Assembly (NCBI RefSeq): GCF_023008545.1
Contig: NZ_CP095397.1
Location: forward strand, 186,001-250,000
Source: Natribaculum luteum
GTDB lineage: Archaea > Halobacteriota > Halobacteria > Halobacteriales > Natrialbaceae
Reading direction: 5' to 3'
Length of the DNA stretch: 64,000 nucleotides
Shown: one piece after another, positions 25,652-34,269 of the stretch
Layout of the letters: every line of letters begins with the position of its first letter
Position numbering within the stretch: position 1 is the first letter of the stretch
The notes under the pieces: generated by a model
What the model saw: the letters and a program-made list of their open reading frames with translations, nothing else
What the model was told of the DNA's origin: nothing
The model's database searches: none
Program-made: the position numbers and the translations under genes

Positions 25652-26995
25652 ATGAGCGACCAGCCCCGAGTCGAGATCTACACCAAGAAGTACTGCCCGT
25701 ACTGTGACATGGCGACGGCCCTCCTCGACGAGAAGGGCGTCGCGTACGAGGAGTACACCGTCACCGGCGACCGCGAGCGATTCGCGGAGATGGTCGACCG
25801 CGCCGGCGGCCGACGGACCGCCCCCGAGGTGTTCGTCGACGGCGAGTTGATCGGCGGCTGGGAGGAGACGGCCGCACTCGAGCAGGCCGGCGCACTAGAC
25901 GAACGACTCGGACTGGACGAGGAGACGCCCGCACGGGCGATCGCAGACGGTGGCGAGGACGACGTCGTCGAACACCGCAGGCTGATCGTCGCCGGGACGG
26001 GCATCGCGGGGCTGACGGCGGCGATCTACGCAGCCCGCTCGAACAACGAACCGCTGGTCTTCGAGGGCGACGAACCCGGCGGCCAGCTCACGCTGACGAC
26101 CGACGTCGCGAACTACCCGGGCTTTCCCGACGGCATCAGCGGGCCGGACCTCGTCAACAGGATGAAAGACCAGGCCACGCAGTTCGGGGCCGAGATCGAA
26201 AACGGCGTCCTCGAGGACGTCGACACCTCCCGGCGTCCGTTCTACGTCACGCTGACCAACGGCGACGTCTACACGGCCGACGCCGTCATCGCCGCCTCGG
26301 GTGCCAGCGCCCGGACACTCGGCGTCCCCGGCGAGGACCAGCTCATGGGCTACGGCGTCTCGACGTGTGCGACCTGCGACGGCGCGTTCTTCCGCGGCGA
26401 AGACATGCTCGTCGTCGGCGGCGGCGACGCCGCCCTGGAGGAGGCGAACTTCCTCACCAAGTTCGCCGACACCGTCTACCTCGTCCACCGCCGCGAGGAG
26501 TTTCGCGCCGAGGACTACTGGATCGACCGCCTCGAGGAGAAAGTCGAGGAGGGCGACGTCGAGATCATGAGAAACACCGAACTCGTCGAGATCCACGGCT
26601 CCGCCGAGGAGGGCGTCGACCACGTCACCCTCGTCCACAACGAGAAGGGCCACCCCACCGACCGCCTCGAGGACCCCGAAACCGACGAGTTCGACTTCGA
26701 CGTCGGCGCGGTCTTCCTCGCCATCGGCCACACCCCGAACACGGAGTACCTCGAGGGGACCGACGTCGAAACCGACGCGGAGGGGTACCTCCAGACGAGA
26801 GACGGCACCGGCGGCGGCCAGACCGAAACCGACGTCCCCGGCATCTTCGGCGCTGGCGACGTCGTCGACTACCACTACCAGCAGGCCGTCACCGCCGCCG
26901 GCATGGGCTCGAAAGCCGCCATCGACGCCGACGATTATCTCGAGGACCTCGAGCGCGCGTCGGGTGAGGCCGAGGCGGCTGCGGACGACGACTGA
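25652..26995 (+). CDS. trxB: glutaredoxin-thioredoxin reductase fusion protein
   Basis: This 447-aa protein has two parts. Residues 1-90 form a glutaredoxin domain with CPYC at Cys15-Cys18 and the TAPEVFVDGELIGGW cis-Pro segment. Residues 108-435 form a thioredoxin reductase with FAD motif GTGIAGLTAAIYAA, redox pair Cys239-Ala-Thr-Cys242, the NADPH-binding VVGGGDAALEEANFL, and the terminal GIFGAGDVVD. The fusion suggests that the reductase passes electrons from NAD(P)H directly to its own glutaredoxin. A TATA-like GTTTACGC lies about 28 nt upstream of the ATG. The last residues are an acidic tail. Confidence 0.92.
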   Translation: MSDQPRVEIYTKKYCPYCDMATALLDEKGVAYEEYTVTGDRERFAEMVDRAGGRRTAPEVFVDGELIGGWEETAALEQAGALDERLGLDEETPARAIADGGEDDVVEHRRLIVAGTGIAGLTAAIYAARSNNEPLVFEGDEPGGQLTLTTDVANYPGFPDGISGPDLVNRMKDQATQFGAEIENGVLEDVDTSRRPFYVTLTNGDVYTADAVIAASGASARTLGVPGEDQLMGYGVSTCATCDGAFFRGEDMLVVGGGDAALEEANFLTKFADTVYLVHRREEFRAEDYWIDRLEEKVEEGDVEIMRNTELVEIHGSAEEGVDHVTLVHNEKGHPTDRLEDPETDEFDFDVGAVFLAIGHTPNTEYLEGTDVETDAEGYLQTRDGTGGGQTETDVPGIFGAGDVVDYHYQQAVTAAGMGSKAAIDADDYLEDLERASGEAEAAADDD

Positions 26996-27201
26996 TCGGA
27001 TACTGTTTTCGCGGTCGATCGCACGTCGAGAGTGCCGTCGGTGACGCAGGCTCGAGTCGGTGTCGGCCGGGTCTCGTGCTCGAGGCGGCGGACTCGCTCG
27101 AGAAGCGACCGCCGGGGCTGTCGCTATCGGGTGTAGCGTCCGAAAGAATGAATCCGCAAGGGCCGGATCGAAATCCGGTGGTTCAGCGAGTGTGTGCCGG
27201 C

Positions 27202-29625
27202 TTAGTTCTGGCGGCGGAGTGCCAGCATGGCGGCAGCGAGCATCGCGACGAGGGCGACAGCAACACCGAAGCCGGGCTGGCCTTCGGCGTCGCCGTCGGA
27301 GCCGTCGCCACCATCTTCGCTGTCGGTGCCGTCTTCGCCGTCTTCACCGTCGGTGCCGTCTTCGCCGTCTTCGCCGTCTTCACCGTCGGTGCCGTCTTCG
27401 CCGTCTTCACCGTCGGTGCCGTCTTCGCCGTCGCCTTCCTCGGCGACAGTGACGGTACCGGAGGCGGAGTCGTCGTCGACGGTGACTTCCCAGCTGACGT
27501 CACCCGCTTCGGAGGTCGGGATGTTGTAGCTGAAGGAAGCGTCCTCGCCTGCGGCGAGTTCCTTCGTCGTGTCGTCGACGGTCTCGCCGTTGACAGTGAC
27601 CGTGAGGTTGGTCGTGCCGTTGGCGTCGCCGTCGTTCGCGAGGGTCACGCCGAGCTCGGCGCTCTCGTTGACGGTGACCTCGGAGGGTGCATCCGTGTCG
27701 ATCGTGAACTCAGGTTCGGGCTCAGGTTCTTCCTCAGCCGTGCTGATGTTACCGGATGCCTCGACGTCTTCAGCAGCAGCGTCGCCACCAAAGGTGTCGG
27801 AGGCCGACAGATCGAACGCGGTACCGGGAGCTTCGCCGCTGAAGTCGAAGTCAGCGGTCCATTCGCCGTTCTCGTCAACCTCTGCGGTGACGATCTTGAA
27901 GAACGGGTTGTCGCCGGTGGCTTCCGCGTCGACTTCGATCTGGGTACCGGGTGCGACCGTTGCCGTACCCGTGATGTTCTGACCGTCTGCAGCTTCGACG
28001 GTGTAGTCTTCCTGGTCGAACGCGATTTCGCGGTCGACGACCTGGAACGAGGACTCAGCCGTGTCGTCCTCGCTCACGAGGTCGTTGTTTTCACCGACCG
28101 TGAACTCGACGTCCCACTGCTTGTCGACTTCGTAATTGTCCGCGTCGAAGACGACGTAGAACGTGCTGTTTTCTTCGTCAGCGTAGTAGCTGCCTGCGAG
28201 GCTCTCGGTGCCGTCGATGTTGTCGCCGTTAAGAGCGTACGTGGTAGCCTGTGCGTTCGGACCTGCCTGTGCTGCCGTGATATTCAGGTTGACATCGTGT
28301 TCGGGACCGAAGTCCTCGACATCGTTGATGTAACCGTAGAGACCAGTGGCTTCAACCTGGACGATACCGACGTCACCGCTCGCGAAGGACTGCGATTCGC
28401 TTGCGTCGTCGAGGATCTCTTCGACCGTTTCATCGGCGAGATCGACTTCGTCACCAGGCGCGGTCGACAGCGTGATACCTTCCGTAGTGCGCTCGTTCAG
28501 ACGAAGCGTACCACGGTCCCACGTGCGGTCTTCGCTTTCGCTTGCAACTTTCAGGTCGTAGCCGCCACTGATTGCTGCGAGTGGCTGGCTGAGCTTGAAG
28601 TCAGTGTGGCGCGTGACGAGTGCATTCTCCCCGTCAGTCGCGATCTGGCCGCCTTCGGTAACTTCGAACGCGTTAGCTTCAGTATCCGTCGTTCCCGCCT
28701 TGTACGAATTCATCTCGAGGACGACTTCCTCAGCGTCCTCGTCGACGTCGATCACGGCCGAGGTCTTGTAGTTGACGTCCTCGGAACCGATCGTGACGTT
28801 CAGCTGGTCGTTGTTGTAGTTCGCGAGGTCGATCGCGATTTCAGCGTTGTCACCGCGGTCGGCGGTGAAGACGCTGTCGTCAGCGAACTCGACCGTGGTG
28901 TCACCAGGGTCTTCGACCGTCATGGTCGCCTCTGCGGTGGCACCCGTGTCGACTGCCTCGAACTCGAGCGTATAGTTCTGTGCCGAGAAGGTGGATTCAT
29001 CGAACGTGACGTCGAACGTCTCGATGCTCTCCACGTTCTCGATCTGGACGACGTCATCGTCGTCGATGACGCTAACGCCATTAGTTTCCGGGTCGACACC
29101 AAGAGCGTCAGCGAGATCACTACCGCTGACGTCGTTGGCGGTCACGTTAAGCACGTAACCGTTACGTGCGGAGTCAAGCGTGACCGTCGAGGTGCCACCG
29201 AAGTAGACGCTATCGGTGTCAAACTCAGCGGTGAGGTCCTGGTCGACAACCGAGAAGTTTGCCGTGCCCGCGGTTCCCTCGGTATTCGTCACTTCAAGGG
29301 TGTACGAACCAGTACCGATTCTCGACGTGTCGACAGCGACATAGTAGCCGCTGTCGCCATTCTGAACAGCCAGCTCACGAACGAGCTGCCCGTCATCATC
29401 GAGAACTGCGGCTTCGTCACCGTCTGCGATAGTATATCCGTCAACGGTGGTTACGTCTTCAGTCTGACCGAGCCAATACCGATCGCCATCGTTGATAGTC
29501 CCATCGTCACTGGCGGCCGCTGCCGCACCTGCGAAGGATGCGGTCATGGCGACCACAGAGAGGACCATCATCGCGGCAAAGAACACCGCACGTCCTTTGT
29601 CACGATATGAGGTATTTCCTGTCAT
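27202..29625 (-). CDS. csg: S-layer glycoprotein with PGF-CTERM anchor
   Basis: The major cell-surface protein, 807 aa. Its signal peptide reads MTGNTSYRDKGRAVFFAAMM and continues through a hydrophobic core to AGAAAA, the form recognised in haloarchaeal S-layer precursors. Beta-sandwich-like modules with several N-x-S/T sequons (such as NVTAND, NLTVTVN) fill the middle. Near the C-terminus is a low-complexity GEDGTD stalk, then PGFGVAVALVAMLAAAMLALRRQ, the archaeosortase-processed PGF-CTERM. ATG at 29625 was chosen for the signal peptide; the upstream in-frame ATG at 29730 would precede it. TATA-like sequences at 29735-29758 imply a leader of about 90 nt. Confidence 0.93.
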   Translation of the reverse strand: MTGNTSYRDKGRAVFFAAMMVLSVVAMTASFAGAAAAASDDGTINDGDRYWLGQTEDVTTVDGYTIADGDEAAVLDDDGQLVRELAVQNGDSGYYVAVDTSRIGTGSYTLEVTNTEGTAGTANFSVVDQDLTAEFDTDSVYFGGTSTVTLDSARNGYVLNVTANDVSGSDLADALGVDPETNGVSVIDDDDVVQIENVESIETFDVTFDESTFSAQNYTLEFEAVDTGATAEATMTVEDPGDTTVEFADDSVFTADRGDNAEIAIDLANYNNDQLNVTIGSEDVNYKTSAVIDVDEDAEEVVLEMNSYKAGTTDTEANAFEVTEGGQIATDGENALVTRHTDFKLSQPLAAISGGYDLKVASESEDRTWDRGTLRLNERTTEGITLSTAPGDEVDLADETVEEILDDASESQSFASGDVGIVQVEATGLYGYINDVEDFGPEHDVNLNITAAQAGPNAQATTYALNGDNIDGTESLAGSYYADEENSTFYVVFDADNYEVDKQWDVEFTVGENNDLVSEDDTAESSFQVVDREIAFDQEDYTVEAADGQNITGTATVAPGTQIEVDAEATGDNPFFKIVTAEVDENGEWTADFDFSGEAPGTAFDLSASDTFGGDAAAEDVEASGNISTAEEEPEPEPEFTIDTDAPSEVTVNESAELGVTLANDGDANGTTNLTVTVNGETVDDTTKELAAGEDASFSYNIPTSEAGDVSWEVTVDDDSASGTVTVAEEGDGEDGTDGEDGEDGTDGEDGEDGEDGTDGEDGEDGTDSEDGGDGSDGDAEGQPGFGVAVALVAMLAAAMLALRRQN
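27292..27435 (-). repeat. tandem repeats encoding the GEDGTD stalk of the S-layer protein
   Basis: Short repeats of the type GCCGTCTTCGCCGTC encode about 48 residues of Gly, Glu, Asp and Thr. The repeat lies inside the csg reading frame just before the PGF-CTERM segment. Confidence 0.85.
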
Positions 29626-30438
29626 ATTTGTATTTGATCTGTTTTCGGAGTCCCACTCCGGCAACGTCCACAACACGTTACTGCCGAAGCGTACCTCCGA
29701 GTGGGTAGGGGTATCCGTTGCTTGCGCCAACTCCGTAATAAGCTTTCTGTATTATATGTCTGCACTGCAATAGGAATTAAGAAGCTAATACCACCGTACG
29801 GCATCGGGGTGTTGTCGTATACGAACGAATGCGAAACGAGCGTGACCCGTTCTCAGAGCAGAATATTAATACGGTTTTACTCGAGACCTTCCAGTGACGC
29901 GCCAGGTCGGATCGCTTCTGGGTAGGGACGTACCGGTCTGATCCGGCGTGTCCTCTCACTCTCGTAGACGGTCGCCGTTGCCCTAGACGACAGCCCATCG
30001 GACTACAGCCCATTGGCTGGTGAACCGCGCTGGCGAGTGCCAAATAATAGCGGGAGTCGATAGAGGAAGACGGTGATTGGCTATTGACGTGATGGTGATC
30101 GATCCTCTAGCGACGATCTGGCAAGGAACTCCGACGCGACCATGCGGTCGCCCGGAGTTTCGGTCCCCCTCCCCTGCCAGTTTTCGGTTGCACCCGAACG
30201 ACAATAAGTCAATTGGCCAAATTGTATAAAAGTGTGATACGGTGTCGGCACCCACTGGTTCACGGGACTACTGGTTCGTAGCGTCGGCGTTCAGATTTCA
30301 ATCTCGAGGATAGCGCTGCACACAGAAGGTACAACGGGGAGGAACTCCTCGAGCAGTGAACGTAAATCGACCCGCGACAGTCCTACTCCGGCTGCGTCCA
30401 GTGCGTTCGACTACGGGACGAAAACACGAGAGACCACG
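29626..30438. other. 813-bp intergenic region upstream of csg, no gene found
   Basis: It holds the csg promoter at its left end and is more AT-rich than the flanking genes. A strong TATA-like GTATAAAAG at 30224-30232, beside the near-palindrome CAATTGGCCAAATTG, has no obvious gene downstream in either direction. Reading frames here lack haloarchaeal composition. Confidence 0.55.
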
Positions 30439-30741
30439 TTACTCACTACGATCGTCCCTCTCACGAGGATCTTCGACGAGTTCGTAGAGGCCTTCGTAGA
30501 CCTTCTTCGCATTCCCGTGTTCGACGAGTCGCCCGAGTCGGTCTCGGACGTACTGCAGACTATATCCGGTTTCATCAGCGACGTACGGAGCGGTGACACG
30601 CCCCTCGTTCAACATATCGAGCAACGCCTCGTCGGCTGGCCCGAGGTCATCTTCGTCGAGCATCGGATCTCGGTCGATACGTGGTACGCACACGTCTAAA
30701 TGGCCAGTGGCTTTGGACATGTGCCATAGTACATTACCCAT
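30439..30741 (-). CDS. small winged-helix DNA-binding protein
   Basis: The 100-aa protein has a helix-turn-helix/winged-helix core: EALLDMLNEGRVTAPYVAD, then TGYSLQYVRDRLGRLVEHGN and KVYEGLYELV. It resembles small haloarchaeal phiH1-repressor-like regulators. The N-terminus is uncertain: ATG at 30741 or 30720 (MSKATG), the latter fitting better with the TTAATCC box at about 30750-30757. It is the first of three related genes in this island. Confidence 0.7.
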   Translation of the reverse strand: MGNVLWHMSKATGHLDVCVPRIDRDPMLDEDDLGPADEALLDMLNEGRVTAPYVADETGYSLQYVRDRLGRLVEHGNAKKVYEGLYELVEDPRERDDRSE

Positions 30742-31125
30742 AGGTGCTAAGGATTAAGTGACCATGGTACGTACCGACGGCTGAGCACGGGAAGTCGGCC
30801 ACAGAAACTCGTGGTCGGCAGGCGTTCCAGCGCCTCCGACCGTGCTGGAGCAAACCAGCGTATGAGTATCCGCCTGCGAACCCACGAAACGATTTCGGAA
30901 GGAGAGCCGGACGATCACCGCACCGTCGACAGCTACGGACTCGCCGTCACTGGACGTGAGCACGCCAGCGAACCGCAACTGACGGCCACTCGTCGACAAC
31001 CTCGAGGTCGCCGACATCGTGATCACACTCGAGGAGACCCACGTCCGACGGCGGGACGCTACGATCGAGAGCCTGACGGCACGATGGGTGCAGTTCGGCG
31101 CGACGGTTCCGGAACGGCCCCGACG
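30742..31125. other. gap within the accessory island, possible decayed winged-helix gene
   Basis: No intact gene is credible. On the minus strand around 31025-31055 the translation reads SDVGLLECDHD, similar to SDVGLLETDG in the intact neighbour at 31126-31401, hinting at a degraded paralogue. The match is short and weak. Confidence 0.35.
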
Positions 31126-31401
31126 TCACGCGTCGTCCTCGAGGTCACTCGTCTCGAGTTCGTCGACGTCGAGATCGCTCTCGAGGTACGCATACCCCGT
31201 CTCAGAGGGCCAGTAGAGGCCCGTTCCGTCTGTTTCGAGAAGACCAACGTCCGACAGGGTTACACACCGCTTGCTCACGTACTGGCGATGGTAACCGATG
31301 TTCGCCGACAGGACCTTCGCAGATACCTGGATGTCGCACCCGTCGAAGAACAACAGGATCTCGTAATCGACCGGCTTCATCCACGGGACTCGTTCGACCA
31401 T
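31126..31401 (-). CDS. phiH1-repressor-like winged-helix protein
   Basis: The 91-aa protein starts MVERVPWMKPVDYEILLFF, the typical opening of small haloarchaeal winged-helix proteins related to the phage phiH1 repressor. The DNA-binding region is ANIGYHRQYVSKRCVTLSDVGLLE and the wing is LYWPSETGYAYLESDL. The ATG at 31401 was chosen by comparison with the paralogue at 31606. It is probably a repressor, target unknown. Confidence 0.72.
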   Translation of the reverse strand: MVERVPWMKPVDYEILLFFDGCDIQVSAKVLSANIGYHRQYVSKRCVTLSDVGLLETDGTGLYWPSETGYAYLESDLDVDELETSDLEDDA

Positions 31402-31504
31402 CGTTTCGGAGTACCTGGATACTCTCACAGAAAAACTAGTACTATCCAACGGACATATTTCGCCTTCTATAGAGCTAGTAATTCCACGTACGTAGTAGGG
31501 ATAT

Positions 31505-31578
31505 GGCTACACGCAGACTGGGTTCTCACGTGTTCTGAACCAGTGCGAATCGGTGGTGGAGTCACCGAGTCCCCGAGA
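31505..31578 (+). repeat. 74-bp direct repeat, copy 1
   Basis: About 84% identical, without gaps, to 32020-32093. Each copy lies 100-135 nt upstream of a leftward winged-helix gene, indicating that gene plus flank were duplicated together. Confidence 0.7.
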
Positions 31579-31605
31579 AATTTCTGCGATCCGATTTCGA
31601 TGCGA

Positions 31606-31887
31606 TCACGCACCGTCGTCCTCGAGGTCACCCGCCTCGAGTTCGCCGTCGAGATACGCTCGTCCCGTCTCCGTTATCTGGTAGTATCCCGCTTCGTCGA
31701 CTTTCTCGAGGAGACCGTGATCCTCCAGTTCGCCGAGTCGCTGTCTGACCGTCGAGTATCCGATCTCGTGTCCGTGCCGGTTGAGATTCCGGTAGAGGGG
31801 TTTCGCGGGCAGTTCCAGGTCGTGAGTCTCGAGAAACTCGAGGATGAGTCCGTCTTTCAACGACATCCACTCTGGCCGAGGGCGCAT
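31606..31887 (-). CDS. phiH1-repressor-like winged-helix protein (paralogue)
   Basis: The 93-aa protein begins MRPRPEWMSLKDGLILEFLE. It has the same layout as the gene at 31126: recognition region GHEIGYSTVRQRLGELEDHGLLE, wing GYYQITETGRAYLDGELE, and an almost identical acidic end (DLEDDGA against DLEDDA). The pair arose by duplication. It is probably a local transcription regulator. Confidence 0.78.
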   Translation of the reverse strand: MRPRPEWMSLKDGLILEFLETHDLELPAKPLYRNLNRHGHEIGYSTVRQRLGELEDHGLLEKVDEAGYYQITETGRAYLDGELEAGDLEDDGA

Positions 31888-32019
31888 TCGACGGGTGTGT
31901 CTGGCCTGCAGACATTAACCTGGGACGGTTCTCGAGCAGTATAGCACATATAGATCTCATTAGTAGCTCAATTACGCTAAAATACAAATGGATCGAACCC
32001 ATCAACGAACTGTACGGAA

Positions 32020-32093
32020 GCTACACGCGGACTGGACTCTCACGAGTTCTGAAACAGTGCGGACCGGTGCTGGAACCACCGGGTCCGCGAGAA
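32020..32093 (+). repeat. 74-bp direct repeat, copy 2
   Basis: Partner of 31505-31578, with 12 differences in 74 positions. In the plus-strand frame both copies read LHADWxLTxSExVR, but no convincing gene continues from either. Confidence 0.7.
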
Positions 32094-32119
32094 GCCACCG
32101 TATCCAGACTACGGAAGCC

Positions 32120-32647
32120 ATGTTCGACGACGACTCACGGGACCTTCAAACTCCCGACCGACCAGACGCATCGCCACTGACTGCTCGAGCACTCGAGGCC
32201 GCCGACCCGCTGCTGTACGCCTGCGAGACGCGCGGCTGTCGCCGACCGACGACGACGGTCACGGCGGACGGCTATCGGTGCCAGGAGTGTGCGACCGCCC
32301 TCGAGGAGCGTCCGCTGCTGGCCGACGGCGGCGTCACCTGGACCGATCTCACCGCCTTCCGGCGTGACTGCCTCGAGGCGATCGCGACGCTCGAGACCGC
32401 CGGCGAGACGCCGTACGGCCTCGCGATCCAGGACGTCCTCGAGGAACGCTACGGCGAGGTCAATCAGAGCCGACTCTACCTCAACCTCGACGAACTCGTC
32501 GACGCCGACCTCGTCGAGAAGAGCACGATCGACCGCCGGACGAACGGCTATCGCCTCACCCCGGCGGGACGGCGGCTCCTCGAGACGCGCGCTCGCCAGC
32601 TCGCCGACTGCTGCGGTCTGACCGTCACGGAGGGCGATCGACGATGA
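32120..32647 (+). CDS. zinc-finger PadR-type winged-helix regulator
   Basis: The 175-aa protein combines an N-terminal zinc site (CETRGC and CQEC, residues 37-60) with a PadR-like domain: DLTAFRRDCLEAIATLE, GLAIQDVLEERYGEVNQSRLYLNLDELVDADLVEKS and RTNGYRLTPAGRRLL. The same core occurs without zinc finger in the gene at 48793. The next gene overlaps by 4 nt, indicating translational coupling. The gene lies in the accessory island. Confidence 0.78.
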   Translation: MFDDDSRDLQTPDRPDASPLTARALEAADPLLYACETRGCRRPTTTVTADGYRCQECATALEERPLLADGGVTWTDLTAFRRDCLEAIATLETAGETPYGLAIQDVLEERYGEVNQSRLYLNLDELVDADLVEKSTIDRRTNGYRLTPAGRRLLETRARQLADCCGLTVTEGDRR

Positions 32648-32958
32648 CCGACGGCAGCCTCCTCGAGGCGATCGACCGGCTGGCTCGCGGCCTCCTCGCG
32701 GCCGTCGAACGAGACGACACACTCGAGGCGGAGACCCGACGCGAGGCCAGGCGACACCTCCGGGAGATCCGCGCCGAAGTGGAGGCGACGCGACTCGCGC
32801 TGTTCGGCCCGGCGGCCCTCGACGGCGACCCGCCGGCCGACCGGTGCGAAGCCGACGACGACCTCCCGCTGCTCGTCCGCCGTGGCCCCCTGTCGACGTC
32901 GTACCTCGGCCCCGATCCAGTTGCGTTCGAACGCCGGCGGGGTGACGACGATGAGTGA
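32644..32958 (+). CDS. hypothetical protein, middle gene of the overlapping three-gene module
   Basis: The 104-aa acidic protein is helical for the first 55 residues (LLEAIDRLARGLLAAVER, then RREARRHLREIRAEVEATR) and then becomes irregular. No family recognised. It overlaps the PadR-type gene by 4 nt and the downstream coiled-coil gene by 8 nt, so the three are one translational unit. Confidence 0.65.
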   Translation: MTDGSLLEAIDRLARGLLAAVERDDTLEAETRREARRHLREIRAEVEATRLALFGPAALDGDPPADRCEADDDLPLLVRRGPLSTSYLGPDPVAFERRRGDDDE

Positions 32959-33832
32959 CCCCGACGTCCGGACCCTCGTGGGAGAACTCGAGGCCCTCCG
33001 GGAGCGAAACGACCGCCTCCTCGAGCGCGTCGACGACCTCGAGAGCGACCTCGAGCGGGCGACGGACCGACTCGAGAGCCTCGAGGCGGAAACCGAGACG
33101 CTCCGCGAGGAGAACGCCCGCCTCCGCGAGCGCGTCGACGACTGCGAGGCGGCGACAGACCGACTCGACGCGGCGACCGACGCCACGCGCAAACGCACGG
33201 GCGCGAACAAGGATCGACTGGAGGAGCTCCAGGCCCGCGAACTCGAGAAGGGCGCACACCTCCGCGCGACGAACGTCGACGAGTACGAGGTCGACGTCGA
33301 CGGCGGCCGACTCGAGAAGCTCACCAAAGACGACGGGCGGGCGTACTACCGGCTCCCCGAGTCGGCGGACCCACTCGAGCGCGGCGACGTCGCTCTCGCC
33401 CACGGCGACCTGCTCCCGATCCAGCAACTCGCCCAGATGGACGAGGAGATGCTCCGATCGACGACGAACGCCCTGCCGACGCGACTCGCGGCGAAGCTCT
33501 GGCGTGCCCGCACGGACCCGAACGTGGGCGACGATCCGTGGCAGACCGGCTGTGCGGACATCCGAGAGTACGCGAAAGCGAGCGACATGAAACACTGGAT
33601 TCGACGGCAGGAACCGGGAACCAGCGACGCGTACGCGAAGAAACTCGTCTCGCGGACGATCGACGCCCTCCTCGAGCTCTCGAAGAACAGGCTCGCCGTC
33701 CGCAAGAAGACCGAGCGCAAGAACGGCCTGTCGTACGTGGAACGGCGCGTCATCCTGCCGACGGCCGCCGAGATCCCGGGTGAGACGGCCAGCGACGCGG
33801 CGAGGACGGGGACAACTGACGTCCACGGATGA
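32951..33832 (+). CDS. coiled-coil protein with C-terminal DNA-binding-like domain, plasmid/provirus type
   Basis: The 293-aa protein starts with a coiled coil of about 110 residues rich in leucine heptads (LEALRERNDRLLERVDDLES). A conserved C-terminal domain follows, including GDLLPIQQLAQMDEEMLRST, WRARTDPNVGDDPWQTGC and KHWIRRQEPGTSDAYAKKLV, which look like a winged helix. Similar proteins are remembered from haloarchaeal plasmids and proviruses without known function. The start at 32951 overlaps the preceding gene by 8 nt. Possible roles in replication or partition are speculation. Confidence 0.65.
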   Translation: MSDPDVRTLVGELEALRERNDRLLERVDDLESDLERATDRLESLEAETETLREENARLRERVDDCEAATDRLDAATDATRKRTGANKDRLEELQARELEKGAHLRATNVDEYEVDVDGGRLEKLTKDDGRAYYRLPESADPLERGDVALAHGDLLPIQQLAQMDEEMLRSTTNALPTRLAAKLWRARTDPNVGDDPWQTGCADIREYAKASDMKHWIRRQEPGTSDAYAKKLVSRTIDALLELSKNRLAVRKKTERKNGLSYVERRVILPTAAEIPGETASDAARTGTTDVHG

Positions 33833-34269
33833 CCGTGGCCACGGACGACCGATGCGGTCTGCTGTAACCGATCGAGACCGACGCTCCGACGCGACCCGAG
33901 CGGGATCGAACGCTCACAGGAGACGACCGTCGCGATATACTGCCGGACGACACGGTGCAGACGTCGATCGCACGCGAGACGCGATCGAGTAGTCACTGAC
34001 TGTTGTCCGGTAGTATAGCAGTCGAACGCACGGTCTCGATACTCGCGAGTCCGTCGATCGAGCGGTCGTCGGCGGTCACACCTCGAGACGGCCGGTCGAC
34101 ACACTCCGAGGACGCCATCTGTCCATCGACGACCCGCTGACCCGGGTCGTACCCGAGGGGACGTCACGGCTGCACGCATCGAACCGGCCGGGGAGGCAGG
34201 TCCAGTCGCGACCGCGAGCACACGCCGAACCAGAAGGTTTTATTTAAGAGACCGACGACGACGGGACGA
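33833..34269. other. gene-free border of the accessory island
   Basis: This gap holds a shortened copy of the 110-bp MITE (33937-34016), a short sequence at 33852-33867 weakly resembling an end of the 82-bp element, and the promoter of the following lipoprotein gene (TTTTATTTAAG at 34237-34247). No reading frame looks real. Confidence 0.6.
33937..34016 (-). mobile_element. MITE-like element (110-bp family), shortened copy
   Basis: The copy is inverted and 80 bp long: ATACTGCCGGACGACA at one end and ATACTACCGGACAACA at the other. The tip of the central hairpin is missing, apparently deleted between two GTCTCG direct repeats seen in the intact copies. Confidence 0.75.

Noticed and set aside
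27292..27435. CRISPR-like array
   Set aside because: The short repeats have no unique spacers and lie in frame within the S-layer coding sequence.
27076..29610. 844-aa plus-strand ORF opposite the S-layer gene
   Set aside because: The opposite strand encodes a complete S-layer precursor with signal peptide and PGF-CTERM. The plus-strand frame is a GC-bias shadow with no recognisable domain.
32135..33826. 563-aa minus-strand ORF opposite the three-gene module
   Set aside because: The plus-strand genes are tightly overlapping with acidic composition and recognisable PadR and coiled-coil regions; the minus frame is antisense.
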